A DNA stretch of 64,000 bases, taken from Actinacidiphila bryophytorum (GTDB lineage Bacteria > Actinomycetota > Actinomycetes > Streptomycetales > Streptomycetaceae). Below the pieces are notes generated by a model that saw only the letters and a program-made list of their open reading frames with translations, searched no databases and was not told the DNA's origin. A program made the translations under genes and the position numbers. How positions within the stretch are numbered: position 1 is the first letter of the stretch; every line of letters begins with the position of its first letter. The stretch spans positions 62,001 through 126,000 of the forward strand of contig NZ_JAFFIX010000022.1 in assembly GCF_016916835.1 (NCBI RefSeq), given 5' to 3'. Below are positions 42,046 through 50,371 of this stretch, one piece after another.

Positions 42046-44989
42046 CGGGGCCGGTAGGCCGCGCGGGCGTTACATCGGGCGCCGGACCTGGCAGTGCTTC
42101 GGCGAGGACTTCGGCGAGGTGGCGGGCCGTCGTGCCGTCGGCGAGCTGGGCGATCTGCGTGCGGCAGGAGAATCCGTCGGCCAGCACCGCCGCGCCGGGC
42201 GCTGCCGCGCGCAGCGCCGGGAGCAGCGCCTCCTCCGCGCAGGCTGCCGACACCTCGTAGTGGCCCGCCTCGAAGCCGAAGTTGCCGGCCAGCCCGCAGC
42301 AGCCGCCGGTCAGCTCGCCGGTCAGGCCCGCGCGTTCGCGCAGCCGGCGGTCGGCGGCGTCGCCGAGCACCGCGTGCTGGTGGCAGTGCGTCTGGCCGAC
42401 TGCCTTACGGTCCAGGCGCGGCGGCTGCCAGCCGGGCGCGTACTCCTCCAGCGCCTCGGCGAAGGTCCGCACGGAAGCGGCCAGCCGCGCGGCCCGCGGG
42501 TCACGGGTGCCGATGAGTTCGGGCAGGTCGGAGCGCAGGGCGGCGGCGCAGCTCGGTTCGAGCACGACCATCGGCAGGCCCGCGTCGAGGGCCGGCGCCA
42601 GCCGGTCCAGGGTGCGCCGCATCACGGTGCGGGCGCGGTCGAGTTGGCCGGTGGACACCCAGGTCAGACCGCAGCAGACGGCGGCGGGCGGGACGGTGAC
42701 GTGCAGTCCTGCGGCCCGCAGCACCCGCACCGCGGCCTTGCCGACCTCGGGCGAGAGGTGGTCGGTGAAGGTGTCGGGCCACAGCACGACCGTGCGGGCG
42801 CCGCTTGCAGGGCCGCCTGACGGCCCGTCGGCCGGGCCGGGCGCCGGGCCGCCCGCCGCCTCCGGCCGTCCCTCGTTCGTGTCGCCGGTATGCCACCATC
42901 GAGTGAATGTCTCGGGCGCCAGTTCGGGCATGTCGCGCTCTTCCGCGACCCCGGCGATACGTTTCAGCAGCCATGCGGTTGACCGTAGCCTGCCAAGGAA
43001 ATTGACCGGCCGGGCGAATCGGGCGGCGATTTTCAGCCACACCGGAATCCAGCCCATCGCGTAGTGGGAACGCGGCCGCAGCCGCCCCCGATAGTGCTGG
43101 TGGAGGAATTCCGCCTTGTACGTCGCCATGTCCACCTCCACCGGGCAGTCCGACCTGCACCCCTTGCAGGACAGGCACAGATCCAGTGCCCCCTTGACCT
43201 CCTGGGACCTCCAGCCGTCCGTGACGACCTCTCCCGCCAGCATCTCGTGCAGCAGTCTGGCCCGGCCGCGGGTGGAGTGCCGCTCCTCGCCGGTGACCCG
43301 GAAGGACGGGCACATGACATCGGACCCGCCGGTTTTCACGGCCGCGGAGGAGCGACATTTGGCCACTCCGACGCACCGTCGGACGGCGGCAACGAAATCA
43401 CCGCCATCACCCGGATAGGTGAATTCCACATCGACGGCTCGCGAGCCGGAAGCCGGCAGCGCCGCGAAGCGGAGGTTGCTATCAATGGAGTCGGGACGAA
43501 CAAGCGTTCCCGGGTTCATCCCGCCGTCCGGGTCCCAGAGATCCTTGAAATCTGAAAAGAGTGCGATCACCTCCGGGCCGTACATCTTCGGCAGCAGTTC
43601 GGCGCGCGCCCGCCCGTCGCCGTGCTCGCCGGAGAGCGAGCCGCCGTGCGACACCACCAGGTCGGCGGCGGCCTCGGAGAAGCGGCGGAAGCGTGCGACG
43701 CCGGCCGGACCGACCAGGTCGAAGTCGATCCGGACATGCACACACCCGTCGCCGAAGTGGCCGTAGGGCGCCCCGCGCAGCCCGTGGTCGGCCATCAGTG
43801 CCCGGAAGTCCCGCAGGTAGGCGCCCAGCCGGGCGGGGGGAACGGCGCAGTCTTCCCAACCCGGCCATGCCTCGGTGCCGTCGGGCATGCGGGTGGCGGT
43901 TCCGGCGGCGTCCTCCCGGATCCGCCACAGGGCGCGCTGCCGCGCGGGGTCGGCGACGACGGCGTGACCGGTCACGCCGTCGGCCGCCCGGCAGACCTCC
44001 CGCGCGAGCGCCTGGGCCTGCGCGGGGGAGTCGCCGCCGGTCTCCACGAAGAGCCAGGCGCCGCCGCGCGGCAGTTCGCGGGCCGCGGCCTCGCCCACCA
44101 GGTCGGCGGCCATCCCCTCGACCGTCAGCGGACGCAACGGCAGCAGCAGGTGGGCGGCCTGCGCCGCCGCGCTCTCATCGGCGTAGCCGAGCACCGCGAG
44201 CGCCCGCGCGGCCGGCGCGGGCACCAGCGCCACGGTCGCCTCGGTGAGCACCCCGAGCGTCCCTTCGCTGCCGGTGAAGGCGCGCACCACGTCCCTGCCG
44301 TGCTCGGGCAGCAGCCGGTCGAGGGCGTATCCGGAGATGCGGCGCGGCAGTTGCGGGAAACCGGTGCGCAGCAGCGCCAGATTGCCGTCCGCCAGCCGGG
44401 CGATCCCCTCCCGCAGCCGGCCGGGCAGGGCGCAGTCCCGCTCGGCGCCCGCCAGCCGCACGGCCTCGCCCCGGTAGGTCAGGACGTCGAGCGCGCGCAC
44501 GTTGTCGGCGGTGGTGCCCCAGGCCACCGAATGCGAGCCGCACGCGTTGTTGCCGATCATGCCGCCCAGGGTGCAGCGGCTGTGCGTGGAGGGGTCGGGG
44601 CCGAAGGTCAGGCCGTGCGCGGCGGCGGCCCGCCGCAGGTCGTCGAGCACCAGGCCGGGCTGGACCCGGGCGGTCCGCGCCGCCGGGTCGATCTCCAGCA
44701 GCCGGTTCATGTGCCGGGTGAAGTCCAGCACCACGCCGGTGCCGATGGCCTGCCCGGCGATCGACGTCCCGCCGCCGCGGGCCGTCACCGGCACACCGTG
44801 TTCCCGGCACACCGCGAGTGCGGCTGCCACGTCCGCCGCGTCCGCCGGCGCCACCACTCCCCTGGGCACCCTGCGGTAGTTGGACGCGTCCATCGTCACC
44901 AGCGCCCGCGCGCCCGCGCCCCACTCCACCTCCCCGCGCACGACCGCGCGCAGCGACTGCTCCACCTCGTCGACCCGGCCACCCGTCAT
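42029..44989 (-). CDS. FAD-linked oxidase / Fe-S fusion, D-lactate dehydrogenase or glycolate oxidase-like
   Basis: A 986-residue fusion. FAD_binding_4 domain at residues about 35-220 (VPVTARGGGTSIAGQAIGTGV, then GPDPSTHSRCTLGGMIGNNA). FAD-linked oxidase C-terminal domain at about 260-500 (ending GEHGDGRARAELLPKMYG). A 4Fe-4S dicluster follows: CVGVAKCRSS with VMCPSF, then CLSCKGCRSDCPVEVD near 603-617. Two CCG-type cysteine motifs complete it (CCGLTW about 771, GGCCGLAG about 893). This combination occurs in Dld2/LldEFG-like and GlcD-GlcF-type enzymes that oxidise 2-hydroxy acids and pass electrons to quinones. Start: ATG 44989, with AGGTGAGG just upstream. Membrane-associated in the cytoplasm, no signal peptide. 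Confidence 0.9.
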   Translation of the reverse strand: MTGGRVDEVEQSLRAVVRGEVEWGAGARALVTMDASNYRRVPRGVVAPADAADVAAALAVCREHGVPVTARGGGTSIAGQAIGTGVVLDFTRHMNRLLEIDPAARTARVQPGLVLDDLRRAAAAHGLTFGPDPSTHSRCTLGGMIGNNACGSHSVAWGTTADNVRALDVLTYRGEAVRLAGAERDCALPGRLREGIARLADGNLALLRTGFPQLPRRISGYALDRLLPEHGRDVVRAFTGSEGTLGVLTEATVALVPAPAARALAVLGYADESAAAQAAHLLLPLRPLTVEGMAADLVGEAAARELPRGGAWLFVETGGDSPAQAQALAREVCRAADGVTGHAVVADPARQRALWRIREDAAGTATRMPDGTEAWPGWEDCAVPPARLGAYLRDFRALMADHGLRGAPYGHFGDGCVHVRIDFDLVGPAGVARFRRFSEAAADLVVSHGGSLSGEHGDGRARAELLPKMYGPEVIALFSDFKDLWDPDGGMNPGTLVRPDSIDSNLRFAALPASGSRAVDVEFTYPGDGGDFVAAVRRCVGVAKCRSSAAVKTGGSDVMCPSFRVTGEERHSTRGRARLLHEMLAGEVVTDGWRSQEVKGALDLCLSCKGCRSDCPVEVDMATYKAEFLHQHYRGRLRPRSHYAMGWIPVWLKIAARFARPVNFLGRLRSTAWLLKRIAGVAEERDMPELAPETFTRWWHTGDTNEGRPEAAGGPAPGPADGPSGGPASGARTVVLWPDTFTDHLSPEVGKAAVRVLRAAGLHVTVPPAAVCCGLTWVSTGQLDRARTVMRRTLDRLAPALDAGLPMVVLEPSCAAALRSDLPELIGTRDPRAARLAASVRTFAEALEEYAPGWQPPRLDRKAVGQTHCHQHAVLGDAADRRLRERAGLTGELTGGCCGLAGNFGFEAGHYEVSAACAEEALLPALRAAAPGAAVLADGFSCRTQIAQLADGTTARHLAEVLAEALPGPAPDVTPARPTGPARPTA

Positions 44990-45109
44990 ACCCCTCACCT
45001 TGCACGACCCGCCCCCGTGCCCGCCGCCGCCCGGCGCGTCCGGTCGAAAGCCGCGCCGACAGGCCGTCTCACCGGATGGAACGCCCGCGGAAACCGCCCC
45101 GTAACGGGC

Positions 45110-45121
45110 TACGCTGCGCTC
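45110..45121 (+). promoter_or_regulatory. -10 box for leaderless serC transcript
   Basis: TACGCT (45110-45115) is followed by six bases and then GTG at 45122. No Shine-Dalgarno precedes the start. Confidence 0.55.
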
Positions 45122-46240
45122 GTGGCCGATATCCAGATTCCCGCTGACATCAAGCCCGCCGACGGTCGATTCGGGTCGGGTCCCTCCAAGGTCCGGACGC
45201 AGGCGCTCGACGCGCTGGCCGCCACCGGGACGTCCCTGCTCGGCACCTCCCACCGGCAGGCGCCGGTCAAGAACCTGGTGGGGCAGGTGCGTGACGGCGT
45301 CAAGCAGCTCTTCTCGCTGCCCGACGGCTACGAGGTGGTCCTCGGCAACGGCGGGTCCACCGCCTTCTGGGACGTCGCCACCCACGGCCTGATCGGCACC
45401 AAGTCGCAGCACCTGTCGTTCGGTGAGTTCTCGTCCAAGTTCGCGAAGGCCGCGCAGCAGGCCCCGTGGCTGGACGACCCGACGATCGTCAAGTCCGAGC
45501 CCGGCACCCACCCCGAGCCGGTCGCGGAAGCCGGCGTGGACGTCTACGCCCTGACGCACAATGAGACCTCGACCGGTGTCGCCGCCCCGATCCGCCGGGT
45601 CGCCGGCGCCGACGCGGGCGCCCTGGTCGTCGTGGACGCCACCTCGGGCGCCGGCGGCCTGCCCGTCGACATCGCCGAGACCGACGTCTACTACTTCGCG
45701 CCGCAGAAGTCCTTCGCGGCCGACGGCGGCCTGTGGATCGCCGTGTTCTCGCCCGCTGCCCTGGAGCGCGCCGCCACGATCGCCGCGTCCGGCAGGCACA
45801 TCCCGGCGTTCTTCGACCTGCCGACGGCGATCGACAACTCGCAGAAGAACCAGACGTACAACACGCCCGCGCTGGCCACGCTCTTCCTGCTCAAGGAGCA
45901 GCTGGAGTGGATCAACGGGCAGGGCGGCCTGAGCTGGGCGACCGAGCGCACCGCCGACTCGTCGTCGCGGCTGTACGGCTGGGCGGAGAAGGCCTCGTAC
46001 GCTACGCCGTTCGTGACGGACCCCTCGCAGCGCTCCCAGGTCGTCGGCACCATCGACTTCGAGGACGGCATCGACGCCACCGCGGTGGCCAAGGCTCTGC
46101 GGGCCAACGGCATCGTGGACACCGAGCCCTACCGCAAGCTGGGCCGCAACCAGCTGCGGGTGGCGATGTTCCCGGCCGTCGAGCCGTCGGACGTCGAGGC
46201 GCTGACCGCCTGCATCGACTACGTCATCGGTCAGCTCTGA
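45122..46240 (+). CDS. serC: Phosphoserine aminotransferase
   Basis: A 372-residue PLP enzyme (class V, SerC) converting 3-phosphohydroxypyruvate and glutamate to phosphoserine and 2-oxoglutarate; it also serves the DXP-dependent PLP route in organisms that have it. The PLP Lys sits in YYFAPQKSFAADGGLWIAV. The substrate-binding HNETSTGVAAPI, the N-terminal GSGPSKVRTQALDAL and the C-terminal GRNQLRVAMFPAVEPSDVE are as expected for the actinobacterial type. Start: GTG 45122 (leaderless). The same strand frame is open for 1.5 kb upstream, but that part is an antisense shadow of the FAD gene. It is followed by a long hairpin. Confidence 0.95.
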   Translation: MADIQIPADIKPADGRFGSGPSKVRTQALDALAATGTSLLGTSHRQAPVKNLVGQVRDGVKQLFSLPDGYEVVLGNGGSTAFWDVATHGLIGTKSQHLSFGEFSSKFAKAAQQAPWLDDPTIVKSEPGTHPEPVAEAGVDVYALTHNETSTGVAAPIRRVAGADAGALVVVDATSGAGGLPVDIAETDVYYFAPQKSFAADGGLWIAVFSPAALERAATIAASGRHIPAFFDLPTAIDNSQKNQTYNTPALATLFLLKEQLEWINGQGGLSWATERTADSSSRLYGWAEKASYATPFVTDPSQRSQVVGTIDFEDGIDATAVAKALRANGIVDTEPYRKLGRNQLRVAMFPAVEPSDVEALTACIDYVIGQL

Positions 46241-46258
46241 CCCGTTGACGCCGGCAGG

Positions 46259-46292
46259 GCGCCGCCGCCGGGTTCATGCCCGGCGGCGGCGC
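46259..46292. terminator. Bidirectional terminator overlapping the beta-propeller gene's stop codon
   Basis: A 14-bp perfect stem, GCGCCGCCGCCGGG / CCCGGCGGCGGCGC, with a 6-base loop, beginning 18 bp after the serC TGA. Its right arm is inside the last codons of the convergent gene. Confidence 0.72.
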
Positions 46293-47326
46293 ATCGCCCG
46301 GCGCAGGCCAAGGCCCAGCGCCCCCGCGAGGGCCAGCACCCCGAAGCCCAGCACCCTGTCGCCGCCGAGGCCGCTGCTGTTTCCGCCGCTGCCGGTGCCG
46401 CCCGTCGAGGACTCCTGAGCGGCGGTTCCCCTGCTGCCCTGCGTGCTGCCCGCGCCCTTGGCGGCGTCGGAAGGGGCCGTCGGCACACTGTCGGGCAGTT
46501 CGTCCGCGGACAGCGGCGCCCGCCACACCTGGCTGTTGCGGCCCTCGCTGCTGTACATCAGCGCCCTGCCGTCGGGCGTGAAGGTCACCCCCTCGCCCTG
46601 CGGCTGCATGGGGACGCCGAGGTCGGTGAGCTTGTGCGGGAGGCCGCCGCTCCAGCGGTACTCGGCCGCCCAGAAGTAGCCGCGCAGCACCAGCCGGCTG
46701 CCGTCGGGCGAGAAGGCCCCGTCGGTCACCCAGGGCACGTCGGCGATCTTGCGGAAGACGTTGACGCCGTGCGCGCTGAGCTTGGCGGGGCCGCGGTAGA
46801 GGCCGCCGCCGTCCTCGTTCTTGCTGGCGATGTAGACCCGGCCGGTCTGCGGCTGCACCATCAGCGCTTCGGCATTGCGCGGGCCCGCGGCGTAGCGGAC
46901 GGTGAAGCGGGTGGCGTCGACGGTCTGGTCGCGCAGCTTCGCGGGCTCGTGGAAGCGGTAGATCCACACCTCGGACCAGGCACCGCCGAGGTTGTCGCCG
47001 ATGTCGCCGACGTAGAGGTCGCCGTCAGGGCCGATCGAGACGGCCTCCACGTCCCGCGGGTGGATGCCGCGCATCGTCACCCGCGCCACGGTCTTGCCGG
47101 TGGCCGAGTCGACCGCGTAGACGTACGGGCCGTCGTCGCTGTCGTTGTGCGTCCAGTAGATCCCCGGGTGCAGGTGGCTGGCCGCGAGGCCGCTGGACTC
47201 GGTGATGCGGGGGTCGGTGATGGTGAAGGCGGTGGACGGCCCGGAGTCCGCGGCGGCGGGCACCGCGAAGGCGCAGGCCAGGACGAGGGCGGCGCAGGCC
47301 GCGGCCGTCGGGGTGTACGCGCGCAT
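46274..47326 (-). CDS. Secreted, membrane-anchored beta-propeller protein
   Basis: A 350-residue exported protein. Signal peptide: AAACAALVLACAFAVPAAADSG, with cleavage after ADA-like AAA. The mature chain is a WD40/TolB-like propeller: VEAVSIGPDGDLYVGDIGDN, RVYIASKNEDGGGLYRG, GEGVTFTPDGRALMYSSEGR. A Ser/Gly/Thr-rich stem then leads to a C-terminal TM (RVLGFGVLALAGALGLGL) with the basic tail RRAMRRRRA, the sign of retention in the membrane. It has no known catalytic motif. Start: ATG 47326. It is divergent from the SGNH hydrolase gene (47 bp). Confidence 0.87.
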   Translation of the reverse strand: MRAYTPTAAACAALVLACAFAVPAAADSGPSTAFTITDPRITESSGLAASHLHPGIYWTHNDSDDGPYVYAVDSATGKTVARVTMRGIHPRDVEAVSIGPDGDLYVGDIGDNLGGAWSEVWIYRFHEPAKLRDQTVDATRFTVRYAAGPRNAEALMVQPQTGRVYIASKNEDGGGLYRGPAKLSAHGVNVFRKIADVPWVTDGAFSPDGSRLVLRGYFWAAEYRWSGGLPHKLTDLGVPMQPQGEGVTFTPDGRALMYSSEGRNSQVWRAPLSADELPDSVPTAPSDAAKGAGSTQGSRGTAAQESSTGGTGSGGNSSGLGGDRVLGFGVLALAGALGLGLRRAMRRRRA

Positions 47327-47373
47327 GAACCCCAGTGTCCCTGGTCGGCGGGCGGTCGGGGATGATGCCCGGC

Positions 47374-48054
47374 ATGCGTTACCTCTTCGTCGGCGACTCG
47401 ATGACCGTTGGCGCCGCCGGCGACTACACCTGGCGCTACCGCATGTGGCAGCACCTGTGCGGGCTGGGCGAGCCCTTCTCCGTGGTCGGCCCGCGGGACG
47501 GGCTGTACGACCGGGCCGCGGACGCGGCGGTCTCCGCCGACTACGCCGACCCGGCCTTCCCCCCGCGCGCCAGACGCCATCTGGCGGGCTGGGGCGAGGG
47601 CTGGCTGCACCTGGCGCCGGTAATCGGCGACGTGGTCCGCGAGCACCGGCCTGACGTGCTGCTGATATCGCTCGGCCTGATCGACCTCGGCTTCTACACC
47701 GACGCCGGGCAGACCGCGGCCAATGTGGAGCACTTCATCACCGCGGCCCGCGGTGCGGCGCCCCGCGTGCGGATGGTGCTGCTGCCGGTCATCCCCAACA
47801 CCCGCGCCGACCTCGACCCGGGCTTCGCCGACCAGTGCGCCGAGCTGAACACGCTGCTGGCCAAGGCGGTCGCCGACCTGGACACGCCCGCCTCGCCGCT
47901 GCTGCTGGCGTCCCGGCCGCAGGACTACGACATCCTGCTCGACACCTACGACGGCACGCATCCCAACGCGTCGGGCGAGCACAAGCTGGCCGCGGCCTTC
48001 GCCGACGCGATGTACCAGGCCTGGGGCCTCGGGGCGCCCTACGCCGAGTCCTGA
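47374..48054 (+). CDS. SGNH/GDSL-type hydrolase
   Basis: A 226-residue hydrolase. Block I is MRYLFVGDSMTVGAAGDYT (catalytic Ser in GDS), a Gly-containing block follows (GWGEGWLHLAPVIGDVV), and block V is YDGTHPNASGEHKLA (Asp-x-x-His). The GDSxTxG and D-x-x-H pairs are intact, so it should be active. No signal peptide, so it acts inside the cell. Substrate unknown; carbohydrate- or ester-deacylation is usual. Start: ATG 47374, with GATGAT seven bases before it as a possible leaderless -10 box. Upstream in-frame starts lie in the divergent promoter. Confidence 0.88.
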   Translation: MRYLFVGDSMTVGAAGDYTWRYRMWQHLCGLGEPFSVVGPRDGLYDRAADAAVSADYADPAFPPRARRHLAGWGEGWLHLAPVIGDVVREHRPDVLLISLGLIDLGFYTDAGQTAANVEHFITAARGAAPRVRMVLLPVIPNTRADLDPGFADQCAELNTLLAKAVADLDTPASPLLLASRPQDYDILLDTYDGTHPNASGEHKLAAAFADAMYQAWGLGAPYAES

Positions 48055-48085
48055 CCAGTCCTGACGCGCCCTGCCCGGCCCGGGT

Positions 48086-48573
48086 CTAGACGGTGGGGCG
48101 GGCCATCACGATGCGGGTGATGTCGACGCGGGACTTCGCGCCGAGTTTGCGGTAGGCGCGGGTCAGGGCGGCCTCGACGGTCTTGACGCTGAGCACCATG
48201 CCCGCGGCGATCTCGCGGTTGGTGGCGCCCTGGGCGACGCGGGCGACGACGCTGCGCTCGGTGGAGGTCAGCTGCTCGGACCAGGCGCCGGTCTCGTCGG
48301 GCAGCGGGGCACGGCAGGCGTCGGCGCCGTCGCGTTCCGCCCGGACGACCGCGATCCAGGCCCTGGCGCCGGCCTTGGTGAAGATCCGCAGGCTCTCGGC
48401 GAAGGCGGCCCGCGAGGCGTTCTCGTCGCCGAGGCGGCGCAGGACCCGGCCCAGGGCCAGGGCGGTGCGGGCCTCCTCAAGCGGGTAGCCGGCGGCGCGG
48501 AAGCGGGCCTCGGCGTCCTGCAGCACGGCGGCCGCGGGGCGCAGGTCGCCGCGGGCCTCGCTGACTGGTACAT
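48086..48573 (-). pseudogene. C-terminal remnant of a LuxR-family (LAL-type) regulator
   Basis: The frame that stops at 48086 carries TPR-like sequence (AGYPLEEARTALALGRVLRRLG, FAESLRIFTKAGARAWIAVV) and then a LuxR-type HTH: LTSTERSVVARVAQGATNRE, ending in KLGAKSRVDITRIVMARPTV. This is the end of a LAL regulator such as MalT-like proteins of 900 residues; no P-loop or other LAL part exists upstream in any frame. Going upstream, the reading frame that makes sense changes near 48566 to an unrelated secreted protein. The fragment therefore has no start of its own and cannot be a normal gene. Confidence 0.65.
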
Positions 48574-48912
48574 CCAGCGCAGCGGCTGCCGGTCGCCGTT
48601 GATGTTGATCAGCTCGCCCATGGTGTAGTCCGGGGTGTCCACCGGGTTGTCGGCGTAGAACTCGACCATGGTGCCGAAGATGTCGCCGGCGTGGGCCGCC
48701 AGCGCCTTCTGCGCGAGGTCGGCGACGCGGCCGCGGACCGCGGGCGACGGGTCGGTGGTGAACGGGGCGGCGCTGAACGCGGCCTGGCCGGCGGGCAGCG
48801 CGCGGGCCTGCGCTGCGGGCGCCGCGGCGGCCGCAGCGGGGAGGCCTAACGCGGCGGCGGACACACAGGCCAGTGCCGCCGTCGTGAGCGTCACGACTCT
48901 TCGTATGCACAT
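48553..48912 (-). pseudogene. N-terminal part of a small secreted protein, truncated at a fusion point
   Basis: From the ATG at 48912, a signal peptide (MCIRRVVTLTTAALACVSAA, then LGLPAAAAAAPAAQA) leads into about 85 residues with a helix-rich part (AVRGRVADLAQKALAAHAGD) and NPVDTPDYTMGELININGDR. After WMYQSARPA the frame runs on as shadow sequence (Arg/Pro-rich) for 90 residues. A different frame then carries the LuxR end. The natural C-terminus of the secreted protein has therefore been replaced at about 48566. Alternatively, a short genuine gene was joined to the LuxR remnant by a deletion. Confidence 0.55.
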
Positions 48913-49230
48913 GGGACGCGGGGTTTTTCACCTCCTGCATGGGGGGACACCGCTGCGGTGCAGGGGGCGGTGCGGGGCAGCGGGCGCGTACGGCCGCACC
49001 GCCGCGGATCTCGCGGCGGGGCGACCTGCGCCGACGCATGAGTGTGCGGAACCGCCCGCGCGGCCCGGCAGGCACTGGGCCGACGGGTAGGGGTTTCCCT
49101 ATGTGCCGAGCCCGCCCGAGGCCCCCGAGCCCGCCCCCGGAGGGAACCGCTCCGCCGACCTCGGAAGGTGTGCGCGGGTGCCGCAATGGCCCCTTGATTC
49201 GAGCGCACTCCAAGGGATTGGCTTGAGGCC
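48913..49230. other. Gene-free divergent region before the aldo/keto reductase
   Basis: 318 bp, with no credible gene. It holds the promoters of the secreted-protein remnant (leftward) and the aldo/keto reductase (rightward). CTTGATTCGAGCGCACTCC near 49193-49211 is a loose promoter-like stretch about 20 bases before the ATG. Confidence 0.4.
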
Positions 49231-50226
49231 ATGGAGTACACACAGCTCGGACGCACGGGTCTCAAGGTCAGCCGTCTGGTGCTCGGCACCATGAACTTCG
49301 GTCCGGTGACCGACGAGGGGGACAGCCACGCGATCATGGACGCGGCGCTCGCCGCCGGGGTCAACTTCTTCGACACTGCCAACGTCTACGGCTGGGGTGA
49401 GAACAAGGGCCGCACCGAGGAGATCGTCGGGAGCTGGTTCGCCAAGGGCGGCGGCCGGCGCGACAGGACCGTGCTGGCCACGAAGGTCTACGGCAACATG
49501 GCCCCCGACGGGGAGACCTGGCCCAACCACGACAAGCTCTCGGCGCTGAACATCCGGCGGGCGGTGGAGGGCAGCCTCAAGCGGCTGGGCACCGACTACA
49601 TCGACCTCTACCAGTTCCACCACGTCGACCGCTCCACGCCGTGGGACGAGATCTGGCAGGCCATCGACGTCCTGGTCACCCAGGGCAAGATCCTCTACGC
49701 CGGGTCGAGCAACTTCGCCGGCTGGCACATCGCGCAGGCCAACGAGGCCGCGCGGCGCCGCGGTTCGCTCGGCCTGACGTCGGAGCAGTGCCTGTACAAC
49801 CTGGTGGAGCGGCGGGCCGAGATGGAGGTCGTCCCGGCGGCGGAGGCGTACGGCCTCGGGGTGATCCCCTGGTCGCCGCTGAACGGCGGGCTGCTGGGCG
49901 GTGTGCTGCGCAAGCAGCGCGAGGGCGGCGCGGGCCGCTCGGCCGGCGGGCGGGCGGCGGACGCGCTGGCGGACCCGGTGCTGCGCGGCAAGATCGAGGC
50001 CTACGAGGACCTGTGCGACAAGCACGGCCTGGAGCCGGGCGACGTCGGCCTCGCGTGGCTGCTGACCCGCCCCGCGGTGACCGGGCCGATCGTCGGGCCG
50101 CGCACCGCGGGACAGCTGGACTCCGCGCTGCGGGCGGTGGAGCTGGAGCTGTCGGCGGACTTCCTGGCCTCGCTCGAGGAGATCTTCCCCGGCACCGGCC
50201 CCTCCCCCGAGGCCTTCGCCTGGTAG
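49231..50226 (+). CDS. Aldo/keto reductase
   Basis: A 331-residue NADPH-dependent (beta/alpha)8 oxidoreductase. Catalytic set: Asp and Tyr in NFFDTANVYGWGENKG, Lys in RTVLATKVYGNM, His in DLYQFHHVDRSTPWD. The C-terminal GPIVGPRTAGQLDSALRAVEL is the cofactor and loop region. It belongs to the bacterial YajO/Gre3-like group (AKR11-12 style) that reduces carbonyls of sugars or ketones; the substrate is not predictable. Start: ATG 49231, with no strong Shine-Dalgarno; GCTTGAGG six bases upstream is acceptable. The gene ends 50 bp before a tiny ORF on the other strand. Confidence 0.94.
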   Translation: MEYTQLGRTGLKVSRLVLGTMNFGPVTDEGDSHAIMDAALAAGVNFFDTANVYGWGENKGRTEEIVGSWFAKGGGRRDRTVLATKVYGNMAPDGETWPNHDKLSALNIRRAVEGSLKRLGTDYIDLYQFHHVDRSTPWDEIWQAIDVLVTQGKILYAGSSNFAGWHIAQANEAARRRGSLGLTSEQCLYNLVERRAEMEVVPAAEAYGLGVIPWSPLNGGLLGGVLRKQREGGAGRSAGGRAADALADPVLRGKIEAYEDLCDKHGLEPGDVGLAWLLTRPAVTGPIVGPRTAGQLDSALRAVELELSADFLASLEEIFPGTGPSPEAFAW

Positions 50227-50275
50227 CGGTTCCGCCGGAGCTTGCGGCCGGCCGTACGGGTGGCGCCGCCGCGGG

Positions 50276-50362
50276 TCAGTGGACCGCGGCGGCGACGACC
50301 ACCACCACGAGCATCAGGACGAAGGCGGCGGTCATCACACGGGTACGGGTCTTGGGGTCCAC
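50276..50362 (-). CDS. Tiny single-TM protein ORF (28 residues)
   Basis: GTG 50362 to TGA 50276: a basic start (MDPKTRTRVM) then one hydrophobic helix (FVLMLVVVVVAAAV) and VH. The codons have the local GC bias. A TAACCT box ends six bases upstream of the GTG, so the message would be leaderless. The gene lies 9 bp behind the thpR stop, on the same strand. Membrane mini-proteins of this sort are common but often unannotated in Streptomyces. I cannot name it. Confidence 0.5.
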   Translation of the reverse strand: MDPKTRTRVMTAAFVLMLVVVVVAAAVH

Positions 50363-50371
50363 CCTCCGAGG

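Noticed and set aside
43622..45121. 1.5-kb in-frame upstream extension of serC
   Set aside because: It is the antisense shadow of the FAD/Fe-S gene. SerC starts at GTG 45122 with a leaderless box, and its length then matches the family.
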